Source: CAWCDJ01 sp963796485 (GTDB lineage Bacteria > Acidobacteriota > Terriglobia > Bryobacterales > Bryobacteraceae). Taken from it: a DNA stretch of 64,000 bases. Location: contig CAWCLV010000004.1 of the NCBI GenBank assembly GCA_963796485.1, positions 248,001 through 312,000 of the forward strand. The letters run 5' to 3'. The position numbers and the translations under genes are program-made. How positions within the stretch are numbered: the stretch's first letter is position 1; the number at the start of each line of letters is the position of its first letter. Positions 16,500 through 25,046 of this stretch are shown piece after piece. The notes below the pieces were generated by a model. That model was given only the letters and a program-made list of their open reading frames with translations, made no database searches and had not been told where the DNA came from.

Positions 16500-17382
16500 G
16501 AACGAAGACGTCTTCGAGAGTCGGCTTGTGCAGCCCCACGGATTCGATCGCGCCGGGGAACGCCTCCACCACCTCCGCGATGAAGCGGTGGCCGCTCTGC
16601 ATTTCCACGCGCACCTGCCCGTCCACCAGGGTGGGTTTGATACCGAAGTGCTGCTCGATCCCCGCCGCCAACGCCGTAGTGTCGGCCGATTCGAGCACTA
16701 CGACATCGCCGCCGATCCCCGACCGCAATTCCGCCGGGCTGCCGTGCGCCACGATATTCCCCTGATGCAACAGCACCAGGCGGTCGCAGCGGTCGGCCTC
16801 TTCCAGAATGTGGGTGGTCAGCAAAATGGTCACGCCTTCGCGTTCGCGCAATTCTTCGACGTGGCGCGAAAGGTCGCGGCGCGCCGCCGGGTCGAGCCCG
16901 GTGGAGGCTTCGTCCATCAGCAGGACCTGCGGACGGTGCAGCAGGGCCTTGGCGATTTCCACGCGCCGCCGAAGGCCGCCGGAGAGCGTTTCGACGATGT
17001 CCCTGCGCCGGTCCGCGAGCCCCAGGCTCTTCATCGCAAATTCCATTCGCTCGCGGAGCTTCGCGCCGCTCAGGCCGTGAAGGTGCCCCTGCGCCCGCAG
17101 GTTTTCCTCCACCGTGAGCGCCCTGTCGAGGCTTTGCGTCTGGAACACCACGCCGACAGTGCGGCGGACGCTCGCCGGATCGCGCGCGACATCGTGGCCG
17201 GCGATGATCGCGCGGCCTTCCGTGGGAACCATCATCGTGGAAAGAATGCGGAACAGCGTGGACTTGCCGCCGCCGTTCGGCCCCAGCAGGCCGAAGATCT
17301 CGCCCTTTTTCACCTCGAACGAGACTTTGGAGAGCGCGAAGCGGTCCCCGTATCGGTGCGTCAGGTTTTCTATTTGAATCAC
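16474..17382 (-). CDS. ABC transporter ATP-binding protein
   Basis: 302 aa. Walker A is GPNGGGKST, the ABC signature is LSGGLRRRVEIAKAL, Walker B is VLLMDEAST and the switch His lies in TTHILEEADRCDR. The C-terminal 80 residues form the extension common in CcmA/DrrA/NatA-type exporters. The Walker A Gly (GGGKS rather than GAGKS) is a conservative variant. It starts 4 bp inside the CtaB stop and overlaps the permease, so the three are co-translated. Confidence 0.93.
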   Translation of the reverse strand: MIQIENLTHRYGDRFALSKVSFEVKKGEIFGLLGPNGGGKSTLFRILSTMMVPTEGRAIIAGHDVARDPASVRRTVGVVFQTQSLDRALTVEENLRAQGHLHGLSGAKLRERMEFAMKSLGLADRRRDIVETLSGGLRRRVEIAKALLHRPQVLLMDEASTGLDPAARRDLSRHVEELREREGVTILLTTHILEEADRCDRLVLLHQGNIVAHGSPAELRSGIGGDVVVLESADTTALAAGIEQHFGIKPTLVDGQVRVEMQSGHRFIAEVVEAFPGAIESVGLHKPTLEDVFVRETGAGIE

Positions 17383-18257
17383 AGGCCAGGCCTATCTATG
17401 AGCATAAGCCCGTAGATCAGCGGCAGGTACAGCACGGAGGTCAACAGGACGGTCCGCGCGCGGGCCGTACTGCGCTCCAGCGCAACCCGCACACCCGAGT
17501 ACAAAAACCACAGGCCTAAAATGGATGCTCCAATCAGGTAGACGCGCCCCGTCATGCCGAGGATTCCGGGAAAGAGACTCACCGGAATCAGCGCGATGCC
17601 GTAAAGCACAATCTGGCGCGCCGTCGAGCGGCCATCGGGCTCCACCACCGGCAGCATGCGAATGCCCGCCTTGGCGTAGTCTTCCTTGTACATCCATGCG
17701 ATGGAATAAAAGTGGGGAAACTGCCAGAGGAACAGGATGGCGCCCAGCACCAGCGATTCGCGGTCGATCGATCCCGCCGCGGCCGCATAGCCGATCAGCG
17801 GCGGCATCGCGCCCGGAATCGCGCCCACGGTAGTGGACCACCACGTCCGCTGCTTCATCGGCGTGTACAGGAAAAGGTAGGAGCTCAGCGTGAACGCCCC
17901 GATCAGCGCCGAAACCAGGTTCACCCCCAGCCACAACGCGAAGAAACCGGCCACCGAAAGCGCCGCGCCGAAGATCAGCGCGCTACCCGGGGTCATCCTG
18001 CCGGATGGCAGCGGCCGCATCGCGGTCCGGCGCATTTTGCGGTCCGCTTCCCGCTCGTACCACTGGTTCAGCGCGGCGGTGCCGGAAGCCAAAAGCCCGG
18101 TCCCGATGATCGTGAACAGCAGCGAAAAATACGGAACGTGTTTGAGGAACTCCCACCAGTTGCTTCTGCCGGGAAGTCCGAAGAAATAGCCGATCCCCGT
18201 GCTCATCAGGATGAGCCAGGTAATCCGCGGCTTGGTTAATTCAAGGTAATCGCGCAT
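17379..18257 (-). CDS. ctaB: Protoheme IX farnesyltransferase (heme O synthase)
   Basis: 292 aa, a UbiA-superfamily membrane enzyme that adds a farnesyl chain to heme B to give heme O. The prenyl-diphosphate site NQWYEREADRKMRRTAMRPLP contains the Asp/Arg-rich motif of CyoE/CtaB, and the ELTKPRITWLILMST N-terminus is diagnostic. Nine membrane helices are apparent. It shares one base with the CtaA stop, so heme O can be passed directly to heme A synthesis. Confidence 0.95.
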   Translation of the reverse strand: MRDYLELTKPRITWLILMSTGIGYFFGLPGRSNWWEFLKHVPYFSLLFTIIGTGLLASGTAALNQWYEREADRKMRRTAMRPLPSGRMTPGSALIFGAALSVAGFFALWLGVNLVSALIGAFTLSSYLFLYTPMKQRTWWSTTVGAIPGAMPPLIGYAAAAGSIDRESLVLGAILFLWQFPHFYSIAWMYKEDYAKAGIRMLPVVEPDGRSTARQIVLYGIALIPVSLFPGILGMTGRVYLIGASILGLWFLYSGVRVALERSTARARTVLLTSVLYLPLIYGLMLIDRPGL

Positions 18258-19093
18258 CAGGCGACCACCATTCCTCCGTGTGCCAACTCAGCCTCCATTG
18301 GGTGCGTCTGCCTTGAAACCATTGCCAGAACTACGGCCGCCCCGAATGCCAGCGACCCGGCCGCCACATGCGCCACCGTAAACCAGACCATCATCGGCAT
18401 GGGCTGCGGAGCATCGGCCGTGGCCACGCGAGCCATATAAGCGCCGATGCCGAGAAATACCTGGGAAAAGGTGAGGGAAAGAAGCGCCATCGCCGCCCGC
18501 CGCATCCTCGCGTCATCCATGTGTTCCATCAGGATCGAAAGCCCGGCCCACATCACCAAAACCGTAGCCACCGCCGCGCCGGCCATATGCGGCACCACGC
18601 CAACTACGCCGTGCCGTACCGCCGCGCCCAAAACCGCTTGCCCCAACAGCCCCGCCGCGGCCATCAGCGGCGCAAGCCTCCAGACCTGCCCGGCTTTAGC
18701 CGGCTCGACGGTCATCGCTACCAGCAGCCCGAAACACAATTCCGCAAGGCAGGCATGAGCGATCACCAGCGCTCTGGGATCGACCATCCTTACCACCAGC
18801 CCGCCCAAAACCGCCTGGGCCAGGACGGCAGCCACGGCCAGCCACGCCAGCTTACGGCGCGACCAGATCGCCAGAACTACGCTGAGAATCGCAACAGCCA
18901 GGGCCAACAGACGATGGCCAAACTCGAAGCGAATGCCGCCTTCCAGCGGCGGAATGAGTTTTCCCCACGCCAGCGGCCAGTCCGGTATCGAGAGGCCGAC
19001 GTCGTTGCTGGTGACCAATCCGCCGGCAACCACCAGCAGAAAGGCGCACACCGCGACCGCCACCGTAAACCGGCGCAGCCAATGATTCCCCAT
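18257..19093 (-). CDS. ctaA: Heme A synthase (COX15/CtaA family)
   Basis: 278 aa with about eight membrane helices in two four-helix halves. Conserved features are GGLVTSNDVGLSIPDWPLAWG, the His in FEFGHRLLAL and a second His in VIAHACLAEL. The C-terminal half carries the remaining His (VPHMAG, FTVAHVAAG). The enzyme oxidises the C8 methyl of heme O to the formyl group of heme A. The gene is directly coupled to ctaB. It implies an aa3-type or caa3-type oxidase encoded elsewhere. Confidence 0.92.
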   Translation of the reverse strand: MGNHWLRRFTVAVAVCAFLLVVAGGLVTSNDVGLSIPDWPLAWGKLIPPLEGGIRFEFGHRLLALAVAILSVVLAIWSRRKLAWLAVAAVLAQAVLGGLVVRMVDPRALVIAHACLAELCFGLLVAMTVEPAKAGQVWRLAPLMAAAGLLGQAVLGAAVRHGVVGVVPHMAGAAVATVLVMWAGLSILMEHMDDARMRRAAMALLSLTFSQVFLGIGAYMARVATADAPQPMPMMVWFTVAHVAAGSLAFGAAVVLAMVSRQTHPMEAELAHGGMVVA

Positions 19094-19150
19094 AGGTTAC
19101 AGATGCATCCGAACCGGGGAAGGCTTCCTCGAACCTAACCCCTGAAATCC

Positions 19151-19933
19151 CTACCCCTTGAATGAAAAATCCACAGTTTTGCTCTCCTTGGCTCCAACGG
19201 TAACCTGCTGGTCTTGAGTGCCGTACTTCTCATGCCAGGTTTCCACAGTGTATGTTCCAGGAGGCAGTCCCTTTATTGTAAACGTTCCATCGTCGCCCGT
19301 CACGGCGAAGAAGGGGTGGGACACCACTCCTATGTAGGACCGCATCCACGGATGGATGTTGCATTTCACCGGGATCATCACTTCCTGGCGGGGGAAAGAC
19401 TGCATTTTCGCTTCGCTCCCCGGGGGCTGCGACTCGTTCCACTCCTGGTTCGTCTGCGGCATGGGGTGGATGTTGTGGTTGGTGGGGTCGCTGTTCTTGA
19501 TCTGGATGTTCTGTCCCGCCATCACGCCGATCACGTGCGGCCGGTACATGCACCCGTTCTGATCGAGTTCCACGGCCGCGGTGGGCACCTGCCAGTTCTT
19601 ATCAGGCAGTCCGGCCTTGATCCACACGAACGCATACTTCACCGTGCCGTTGTCGTTGACAACCACTTGTTCCGATTTCTGCGGCGCCGAGGCGTGTGCC
19701 TTGGTGCACACCGGGTTGGCCGACATATCGATGGTCTTCATAACCGGCTTGGGACCATCCAGCGAAACTTTGCCGGTGATGGTGCCGCCGTTGACTTCGT
19801 CCGGCACTGCCGCCGCGCCGCCGCCCGCCGATGCGTCCGCCGATTTGGGCGCTTCGGTCTTCGTATCGCTGCCGCCGCATCCCGCCAGCGCCAGCACGCA
19901 AGCCAAACCCGCTCCGATCCAAATCTTCTTCAT
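19151..19933 (-). CDS. Amicyanin-like cupredoxin lipoprotein with CarboxypepD_reg-like C-terminus
   Basis: 260 aa. A lipoprotein signal (VLALAGC) is followed by a Ser/Ala/Gly-rich linker and a beta-sandwich. Candidate type 1 copper ligands are H153 in NHNIH and C191, H194, M197 in CNIHPWMRSY. The C-x2-H-x2-M loop matches the short ligand loop of amicyanin (CTPHPFM). From about residue 205, FTIKGLPPGTYTVETWHEKYG forms a carboxypeptidase-regulatory-like module. A membrane-tethered blue-copper electron carrier between the cytochrome c and a terminal oxidase fits the context. The gene lies 39 bp after the octaheme cytochrome gene and 57 bp before ctaA. Alternatively it is a structural cupredoxin without redox function. 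Confidence 0.82.
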   Translation of the reverse strand: MKKIWIGAGLACVLALAGCGGSDTKTEAPKSADASAGGGAAAVPDEVNGGTITGKVSLDGPKPVMKTIDMSANPVCTKAHASAPQKSEQVVVNDNGTVKYAFVWIKAGLPDKNWQVPTAAVELDQNGCMYRPHVIGVMAGQNIQIKNSDPTNHNIHPMPQTNQEWNESQPPGSEAKMQSFPRQEVMIPVKCNIHPWMRSYIGVVSHPFFAVTGDDGTFTIKGLPPGTYTVETWHEKYGTQDQQVTVGAKESKTVDFSFKG

Positions 19934-19972
19934 CTCTGAGAGCCTCCTTTGAAATTTACCCTCTGCCGTGCA

Positions 19973-22900
19973 CTATTGCCCCGCGCCGCCGGCGCGCAGC
20001 CGCGCCAGTTCTTCCGGCGTGAACTGGAACATGTACCGCACCAGCAGGTCCGCGTGGTCTTTCTGGTAACCGTTAAAGCTGGCCGGGACCGGCCCCGCAA
20101 ATACCCAGTGCGCGCCCTCCTGACGGAAGAGGCCGGAAGGCATGGCGGTCCCCGGCGCCATCATCGCCGGATCCAGCATCCATCGCCTGGTCCAACCCGG
20201 TTTCAAGCGCTCCCTCGCTACCGTGAAGTTGGGAGCGGTGGCGTGGGAGTCGTGCTTCGGGTCTCCCGTCATGTGGCACTTCAGGCAGGGCGCCCCTTCG
20301 CTGGTAAACAGCGCGCGCGCCATGTTGCGCTCCTGGTCCGTCAGCGGATCGAGCTGCTGCGCGATGAACGGTTCCGCCTGCGAAGAGAGCGCCTCGAAGA
20401 AGCGCACCAGCTTTTGGATCTCGCCGTCGGAGAAGCTGAACGTCGGCATTCGCGCGTGCAGGTACTGGCGCACGCCGTCGCGATTCGTGTCCGTGTCGCT
20501 CAGCGCCGGATTGTTGAGAAACCGCATCAGCCAGTCCGGCCGGACGCGCGCACCCTCGCCGATCAGCGTGGGCGGCTTCTGATCCTTCCAGTCCGGATCC
20601 TGGTACCGGCGTAGCGTCTCGAGCACCGTGGTCTGCCCCACGTGCACCTTGTGGCAGCCCATGCAGTTGTACTTACGAACCACCCACCACCCGTCGATGA
20701 TGTCCTGCCGCTGATCGGTAGGCGCGTAGAAATAACGCGCCGGCACGGTCGCATCCACCGAGCCTTCGAGGAAGGTGGTGAGTTCGTCGATCTCGGGCTT
20801 CGACAGGTTGAAGTTCGGCATCTTCAGCCGGTCCTGCTTGGCTTTCTCCTTGCCCTGGTCGTAGACGGCCGGGTCCGCCAGTTTGTGTTCGAAGAAGCCC
20901 TTGTGCGTTAACCAGCCTTCGTCTTCGGCCTTGTGCCCGAGCAGCGCGAAATCCAGGCGCTCGATGGGCTTCGACCCTTCCTTCGTCAGCTCCGTGCCGA
21001 TCCGCTGCTCCTCTTCGAGCCCGGCGATCTCGTGGCACCCCGCGCAGCCGTAAAACCGGACCAGAGCCAAGCCCTGCGCCTTCAGCCTGGGGTCGTCCAG
21101 GTAATCGGCATTGGCGTAGGTCGCGCCGGCGTGTTTGCGGGTCATCAGGTAGCTGGCGATATCGCGCGCCTCATCCTCCGTGAGCCGCAGGCTGGGCATC
21201 GGGGTCATCTGCTGAACCTGGAGTTCGTGACCGTCATTGGGGCACCTGGAATGTTCCAGGTCGAAAACGAACGGCAGCCCGTGGCGCTGGTAATCTTCCG
21301 CCGTCAGGTCCTTCTTCTCGAACGCGCAGTAGGGCAGCGTCCGCTGCCGCGGATTGTGGACCCAGCGCACCAGGTAATCGTAGTTGGCCTTTTCGCCTTC
21401 GCGGCTCAGGTTGGCGGCGAAGGTGCCGCCCTCTTTCTGCGCGCCCTCGCCCATGGAGTGGCAGGCCATGCAGCCTCGTGTCTCGAAATCTTCCTGCCCT
21501 TTGACCGGGTCGCCCGGCTTCTGCTGCGGCAGCGTGCCCTGCACGCCGGATTGCCAGATGAACGCGGCGATCGCGCGGATGTCGCCGTCGTCCAGACGGA
21601 ACGTCGGCATCTTGGTGCCCTCGCGCCAGGCGTGCGGATCCTTCAGCCACACCGGGATCCACTCCTTGCGCAGTTTCATCCGGACTTCCTTCAGGCTCGG
21701 CCCGACCTTCTTCTCCTCGCGCACCAGGCTGCGGGCGCGGATATCGAACTGCTCGATCTGCGAGTCGATCCCGCTCGACCGCACCTTCAGGTTGTTCGCA
21801 TCCTGGTAGAGCTTCTGCGCCTCTTGATTGCTCTTGGCCTTGTCGCCCTTCTGCACGTCGAAACCGGCTTCGCGCAGCCATGCGGCCTTCTGCTGCTCGA
21901 GCTGCCGGATCTGCTGATTGACCGACGACATCTCGTCCGCGTCGCGGTCGAACCCCTCGTAGCGATGGCACGCCATGCAGCCGCGCAGCCGGAAAATTTC
22001 GCGGCCGGCGTTCAGCGTGTCCGCCTTCTCGGTAACGATCTCGCGCGCGTGGCACTGCTGGCAGCCGGCCTCGATATTCTCCTTGTGGTGCAGGGGCCAG
22101 AGCCAGTGTTCGTTATAGCCGTGCGCGTTGGTCACGCTATTGATCGCGACGCCGTTTCCGCCGTGGCACGGCGTGCAGCCGAATTTCTCCGGGTCGTGGA
22201 TCGCGAGCAACTCCTTGTCCGGATGGCTCGTATAGACTTCGTTACCGCCCATCGCGGCCGCCGTCAGCATGACCGGCTCACGGGTGCCCAGGTGGCACGA
22301 TTCGCAGCGATCCACCAGGTCTACATCCTTGACGTGGATCTGGCGGATGCGGATATCGAACTTGTCGAGCGAATTCTGCACCGCCTGGATGGTCTCGCTG
22401 CTGGTATCGGCAATGCGGTCCGAGAGATACTTGTCGCGCTTCGCCCGCAGGTCGGTGGCGTCTTTCATCAGCACGACGCGGCTCTCCAGCAGTTCGGCCT
22501 TGCGCGCCTTCCAGGCCTGGAGCTGGTTGTTCATGTCGTCGAACTTCATGGGCCGCTTGTCGCTCTCCCCGGGCAGCGCGACTTTGTGGACCTCGGCCTT
22601 CAACTCTACGATCTGCTTGCGGAGCGAGTCCTTGCGGCTTTCGCTGTGGGTGGTCTCGATCTCGTACGTCAGCGCCCCCACATGGCTGCGCACCTCCTGA
22701 AAGGGATCGTTGAGCGCCAGGATTTTGGGCACCAGTTCCTGGTTGACTTCCTTGTCGATGGCCGTGGCGCGCGGCATGGCCGCCTTCTCCGCGGCCTGCA
22801 TCTGCGCATCGAGCCGCCGGTACTCCGGCGATGCCTTGATCTGCCGCTCCACCCCGGCCTCGCCCAGTTTGGCATTCTCGAGGTACTTCGAGTACAGCTT

Positions 22901-23053
22901 TTCGAACCTTGCCTGATAGCCCTTCCACGGGCGGATGCCGTACATTTCGTCGTACAGCCCCCAGATCATCGCCAGCACGAGAATCGCCGACCAGATGAAC
23001 AACGGCCTGCTCAACGATGAGTGGACAACCGGGTCCTTCTCTTGATCGCTCAT
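19973..23053 (-). CDS. Octaheme membrane-anchored cytochrome c of the bc-type complex
   Basis: 1026 aa from the ATG at 23053, which overlaps the cytochrome b C-half stop as ATGA. One N-terminal membrane helix (about residues 15-35) is followed by a long charged, coiled-coil-like region (40-240). Eight CxxCH heme c sites then start at Cys 250, 293, 331, 359, 528, 670, 797 and 923. The first four are closely packed and a second coiled-coil segment separates them from the fifth. The last four sit in mono-heme cytochrome c modules with distal Met-containing phrases (TKMPTFRLDDGDI, KMPNFNLSKPEI, RMPTFSFSDGEI). The protein replaces cytochrome c1 and could carry electrons over a long distance in the periplasm. 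Confidence 0.93.
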   Translation of the reverse strand: MSDQEKDPVVHSSLSRPLFIWSAILVLAMIWGLYDEMYGIRPWKGYQARFEKLYSKYLENAKLGEAGVERQIKASPEYRRLDAQMQAAEKAAMPRATAIDKEVNQELVPKILALNDPFQEVRSHVGALTYEIETTHSESRKDSLRKQIVELKAEVHKVALPGESDKRPMKFDDMNNQLQAWKARKAELLESRVVLMKDATDLRAKRDKYLSDRIADTSSETIQAVQNSLDKFDIRIRQIHVKDVDLVDRCESCHLGTREPVMLTAAAMGGNEVYTSHPDKELLAIHDPEKFGCTPCHGGNGVAINSVTNAHGYNEHWLWPLHHKENIEAGCQQCHAREIVTEKADTLNAGREIFRLRGCMACHRYEGFDRDADEMSSVNQQIRQLEQQKAAWLREAGFDVQKGDKAKSNQEAQKLYQDANNLKVRSSGIDSQIEQFDIRARSLVREEKKVGPSLKEVRMKLRKEWIPVWLKDPHAWREGTKMPTFRLDDGDIRAIAAFIWQSGVQGTLPQQKPGDPVKGQEDFETRGCMACHSMGEGAQKEGGTFAANLSREGEKANYDYLVRWVHNPRQRTLPYCAFEKKDLTAEDYQRHGLPFVFDLEHSRCPNDGHELQVQQMTPMPSLRLTEDEARDIASYLMTRKHAGATYANADYLDDPRLKAQGLALVRFYGCAGCHEIAGLEEEQRIGTELTKEGSKPIERLDFALLGHKAEDEGWLTHKGFFEHKLADPAVYDQGKEKAKQDRLKMPNFNLSKPEIDELTTFLEGSVDATVPARYFYAPTDQRQDIIDGWWVVRKYNCMGCHKVHVGQTTVLETLRRYQDPDWKDQKPPTLIGEGARVRPDWLMRFLNNPALSDTDTNRDGVRQYLHARMPTFSFSDGEIQKLVRFFEALSSQAEPFIAQQLDPLTDQERNMARALFTSEGAPCLKCHMTGDPKHDSHATAPNFTVARERLKPGWTRRWMLDPAMMAPGTAMPSGLFRQEGAHWVFAGPVPASFNGYQKDHADLLVRYMFQFTPEELARLRAGGAGQ

Positions 23054-23985
23054 ATATTGAACCAGGGGGTTACCCAAACGTACTTGATCCGGAACAGCAG
23101 CCGCGCCAAAATCTTCACCGGCAGCGACAGCATCACAATCAGAAAGAACTGCATCACCGCGTACTGCAGGACGCTCATGCGGGCCACGATCTTGCGGTTG
23201 AACGGCGTGCGCGTCATCAGCTTGTGGATCAGCATCCCCGCGGCCGTGCCGTACAGCCCGACCACCACTGCGCCGAAGATGATTTTGCCCGCGCGCCCCG
23301 TGATCCCGAAGATATCCGGCAGGTCGCGGTTCACCTCGAAGATCAGCCGGTTATGGTCCCATGTGGTTCCCGGCCAAAACCACATCCATCCAGGGCCGCG
23401 GACCATCGTCCCGATCACGATCATCGAGACCCACAGCACGATGAAGCCGAAAATGAACGTGAGGATGGCGTACTTCCGCTGCTTGAACGTGTAATAGCCG
23501 TTGCCGAGCGGGTTGGCGTCGATATACGGAATCACCATCAGCCCGATGATGATGAGCGAAGGCATCACCACGCCCGCCATCCACGGGTCGAAATACACCA
23601 GCATTTCCTGGAGCCCCAGAAAATACCAGGGCGCCTTGGCGGGGTTCATCGTCAGCGTCGGGTTGGAGGGTTCCTCCAGCGGCGCGTTCAGGGCGATGGA
23701 CCAAACCAGCAGGATTACCGTGACGATGATGGCCGCCAGGAACTCGATGCGCAGCAGGTACGGCCAGACATGCACCTCGCGCGCCCATTCGGGCCGCCAG
23801 GGCTGCGTCTTGCGGTGGTGCGTCTTTGCCATGACCGGATCGGCCTCGAGCTGCGCGATCAGGCGGTCGTTGGCGAACGATTGCCGCAGCGCGTACCAGG
23901 TATAGAAAGGCACCACGAAGAGCAGCAGCACGATCGGCACGTTATCCGGCGTGCTGACGATGGTCCATAGCTGATGGAAATCCAT
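23050..23985 (-). CDS. Cytochrome b C-terminal half (subunit IV-like)
   Basis: 311 aa. The Qo-site loop reads NPAKAPWYFLGLQE, the APWY variant of the PEWY motif common in menaquinol-oxidising complexes. Further helices include a long C-terminal extension (about residues 215-311) with two more hydrophobic segments, giving more helices than the three of plant subunit IV. It completes the quinol-oxidation site with the N-half encoded at 24081. It is coupled to the octaheme cytochrome by a 4-bp overlap. The last residues (TPWFNI) overlap the start of the downstream gene. Confidence 0.92.
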   Translation of the reverse strand: MDFHQLWTIVSTPDNVPIVLLLFVVPFYTWYALRQSFANDRLIAQLEADPVMAKTHHRKTQPWRPEWAREVHVWPYLLRIEFLAAIIVTVILLVWSIALNAPLEEPSNPTLTMNPAKAPWYFLGLQEMLVYFDPWMAGVVMPSLIIIGLMVIPYIDANPLGNGYYTFKQRKYAILTFIFGFIVLWVSMIVIGTMVRGPGWMWFWPGTTWDHNRLIFEVNRDLPDIFGITGRAGKIIFGAVVVGLYGTAAGMLIHKLMTRTPFNRKIVARMSVLQYAVMQFFLIVMLSLPVKILARLLFRIKYVWVTPWFNI

Positions 23986-24000
23986 AAAGGCTCCTGGTTA

Positions 24001-24074
24001 GTGGGGCAGGCCTCCTGGCCTGCCCGGTTTGGAATTCGAACGCAAAACCAGGCAGGCCGGGAGGCCTGCCCCAC
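24001..24074. repeat. 74-bp imperfect inverted repeat between the two cytochrome b genes
   Basis: The left arm (24001-24027, starting GTGGGGCAGGCCTCCTGGCC) and the right arm (24048-24074, ending GGCCTGCCCCAC) are reverse complements at about 25 of 27 positions, with a 20-bp AT-richer spacer containing GGAATTCGAA. Each arm is itself palindromic. It belongs to the same family as 32210-32280, 32321-32348 and 7870-7896. In the operon mRNA it would form a long hairpin between the two halves of cytochrome b and may tune their relative expression. Confidence 0.85.
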
Positions 24075-24080
24075 TGTTCG

Positions 24081-25037
24081 TCATATCTTCCTCGGCTCTT
24101 TGATCTCGCTTTCCAGCACCATCGGCGACGGTCCCGAAATCCCGCCGTCTTTCCGCACGCGCCAGAAGTGCACCACCATGAACGAGGAGGCCAGAATCGG
24201 GATGGCTACGCAGTGCCAGATGTACGCCCGCAGCAGCGCGTTCGAATCCACGATCGACCCGCCCAGCAGGCCGAAGCGCACGTCATTGAACGGCGTCATT
24301 CCGAGTTGCGGGCCGAACGGACCCGCGTGCCCCAGCAGCGGCGTCGCGCGCGCCATGTTCGTCCCCACCGTGACGGCCCAGAACCCCAGCTGATCGTCGG
24401 GCAGCAGGTAGCCGGTAAAACTCAGCAGCAGCGTCAGCACCAGCAGGATCACTCCGATCACCCAGTTGAATTCGCGCGGCTTCTTGTACGACCCCGTCAG
24501 GAACACGCGGAACATGTGCAGTTCCACCATGATCACCATCAGGTGGGCGCCCCACCGGTGCATGTTCCGCAGCAGCTTACCGAACGGAACGTCGTTTTCC
24601 AGGTAGAGGATGTCGCGAAACGCCACGACCTTCGAGGGGTGATAGTAGAACATCAGCAGCGTACCCGTGAACACCAGCGTGATGTAGACGTAGAACGTCA
24701 TGCCGCCCATGCCCCACGTGTAGTTGTAGGAGACGGCATCGCGGTTGATCTTGGCCGGATGCAGGTGCAGGAAAACGTTGCTGAGCACGCCGAGCGCGCG
24801 GCTGCGCGGTGTCTCGTCGTGCTTCACGCGCAGCACCGATTTCCAGACGTCGGTCTTCTCGGGCGCCTTGATGGTCTCCTTCAGTTCCTCCACCGCGCGC
24901 GCCTGAACGGCTTTGGCGCCTGCGAGTACGGCGGCAACTTTGCCATCGCCGCTTCCGTTGCCGTGGCCGTTGCCTCCGCCGGTTCCGGATGCGCCCGTCG
25001 ATGCGGGGGGCCCGCTGTGTCCATTCGTCTCAGCCAT
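24081..25037 (-). CDS. Cytochrome b N-terminal half (b6-like, diheme)
   Basis: 318 aa. The first 35 residues are an unusual Gly/Asn/His-rich tail, followed by a charged helix up to about residue 75. Four membrane helices then carry the bis-His heme ligands: two in the second helix (MHRWGAHLMVIMVELHMFR) and two in the fourth (WHCVAIP...MVVHFWRVRKDGG). GYLLPDDQLGFWA marks the quinol-site region. The C-terminus is short, as in split b6-type proteins. It is encoded 9 bp downstream of the Rieske gene. Confidence 0.93.
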   Translation of the reverse strand: MAETNGHSGPPASTGASGTGGGNGHGNGSGDGKVAAVLAGAKAVQARAVEELKETIKAPEKTDVWKSVLRVKHDETPRSRALGVLSNVFLHLHPAKINRDAVSYNYTWGMGGMTFYVYITLVFTGTLLMFYYHPSKVVAFRDILYLENDVPFGKLLRNMHRWGAHLMVIMVELHMFRVFLTGSYKKPREFNWVIGVILLVLTLLLSFTGYLLPDDQLGFWAVTVGTNMARATPLLGHAGPFGPQLGMTPFNDVRFGLLGGSIVDSNALLRAYIWHCVAIPILASSFMVVHFWRVRKDGGISGPSPMVLESEIKEPRKI

Positions 25038-25046
25038 GATGCAACC

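Noticed and set aside
20933..23020. 695-codon open frame antisense to the octaheme cytochrome
   Set aside because: No motif or start context; the opposite strand carries eight CxxCH sites in frame.
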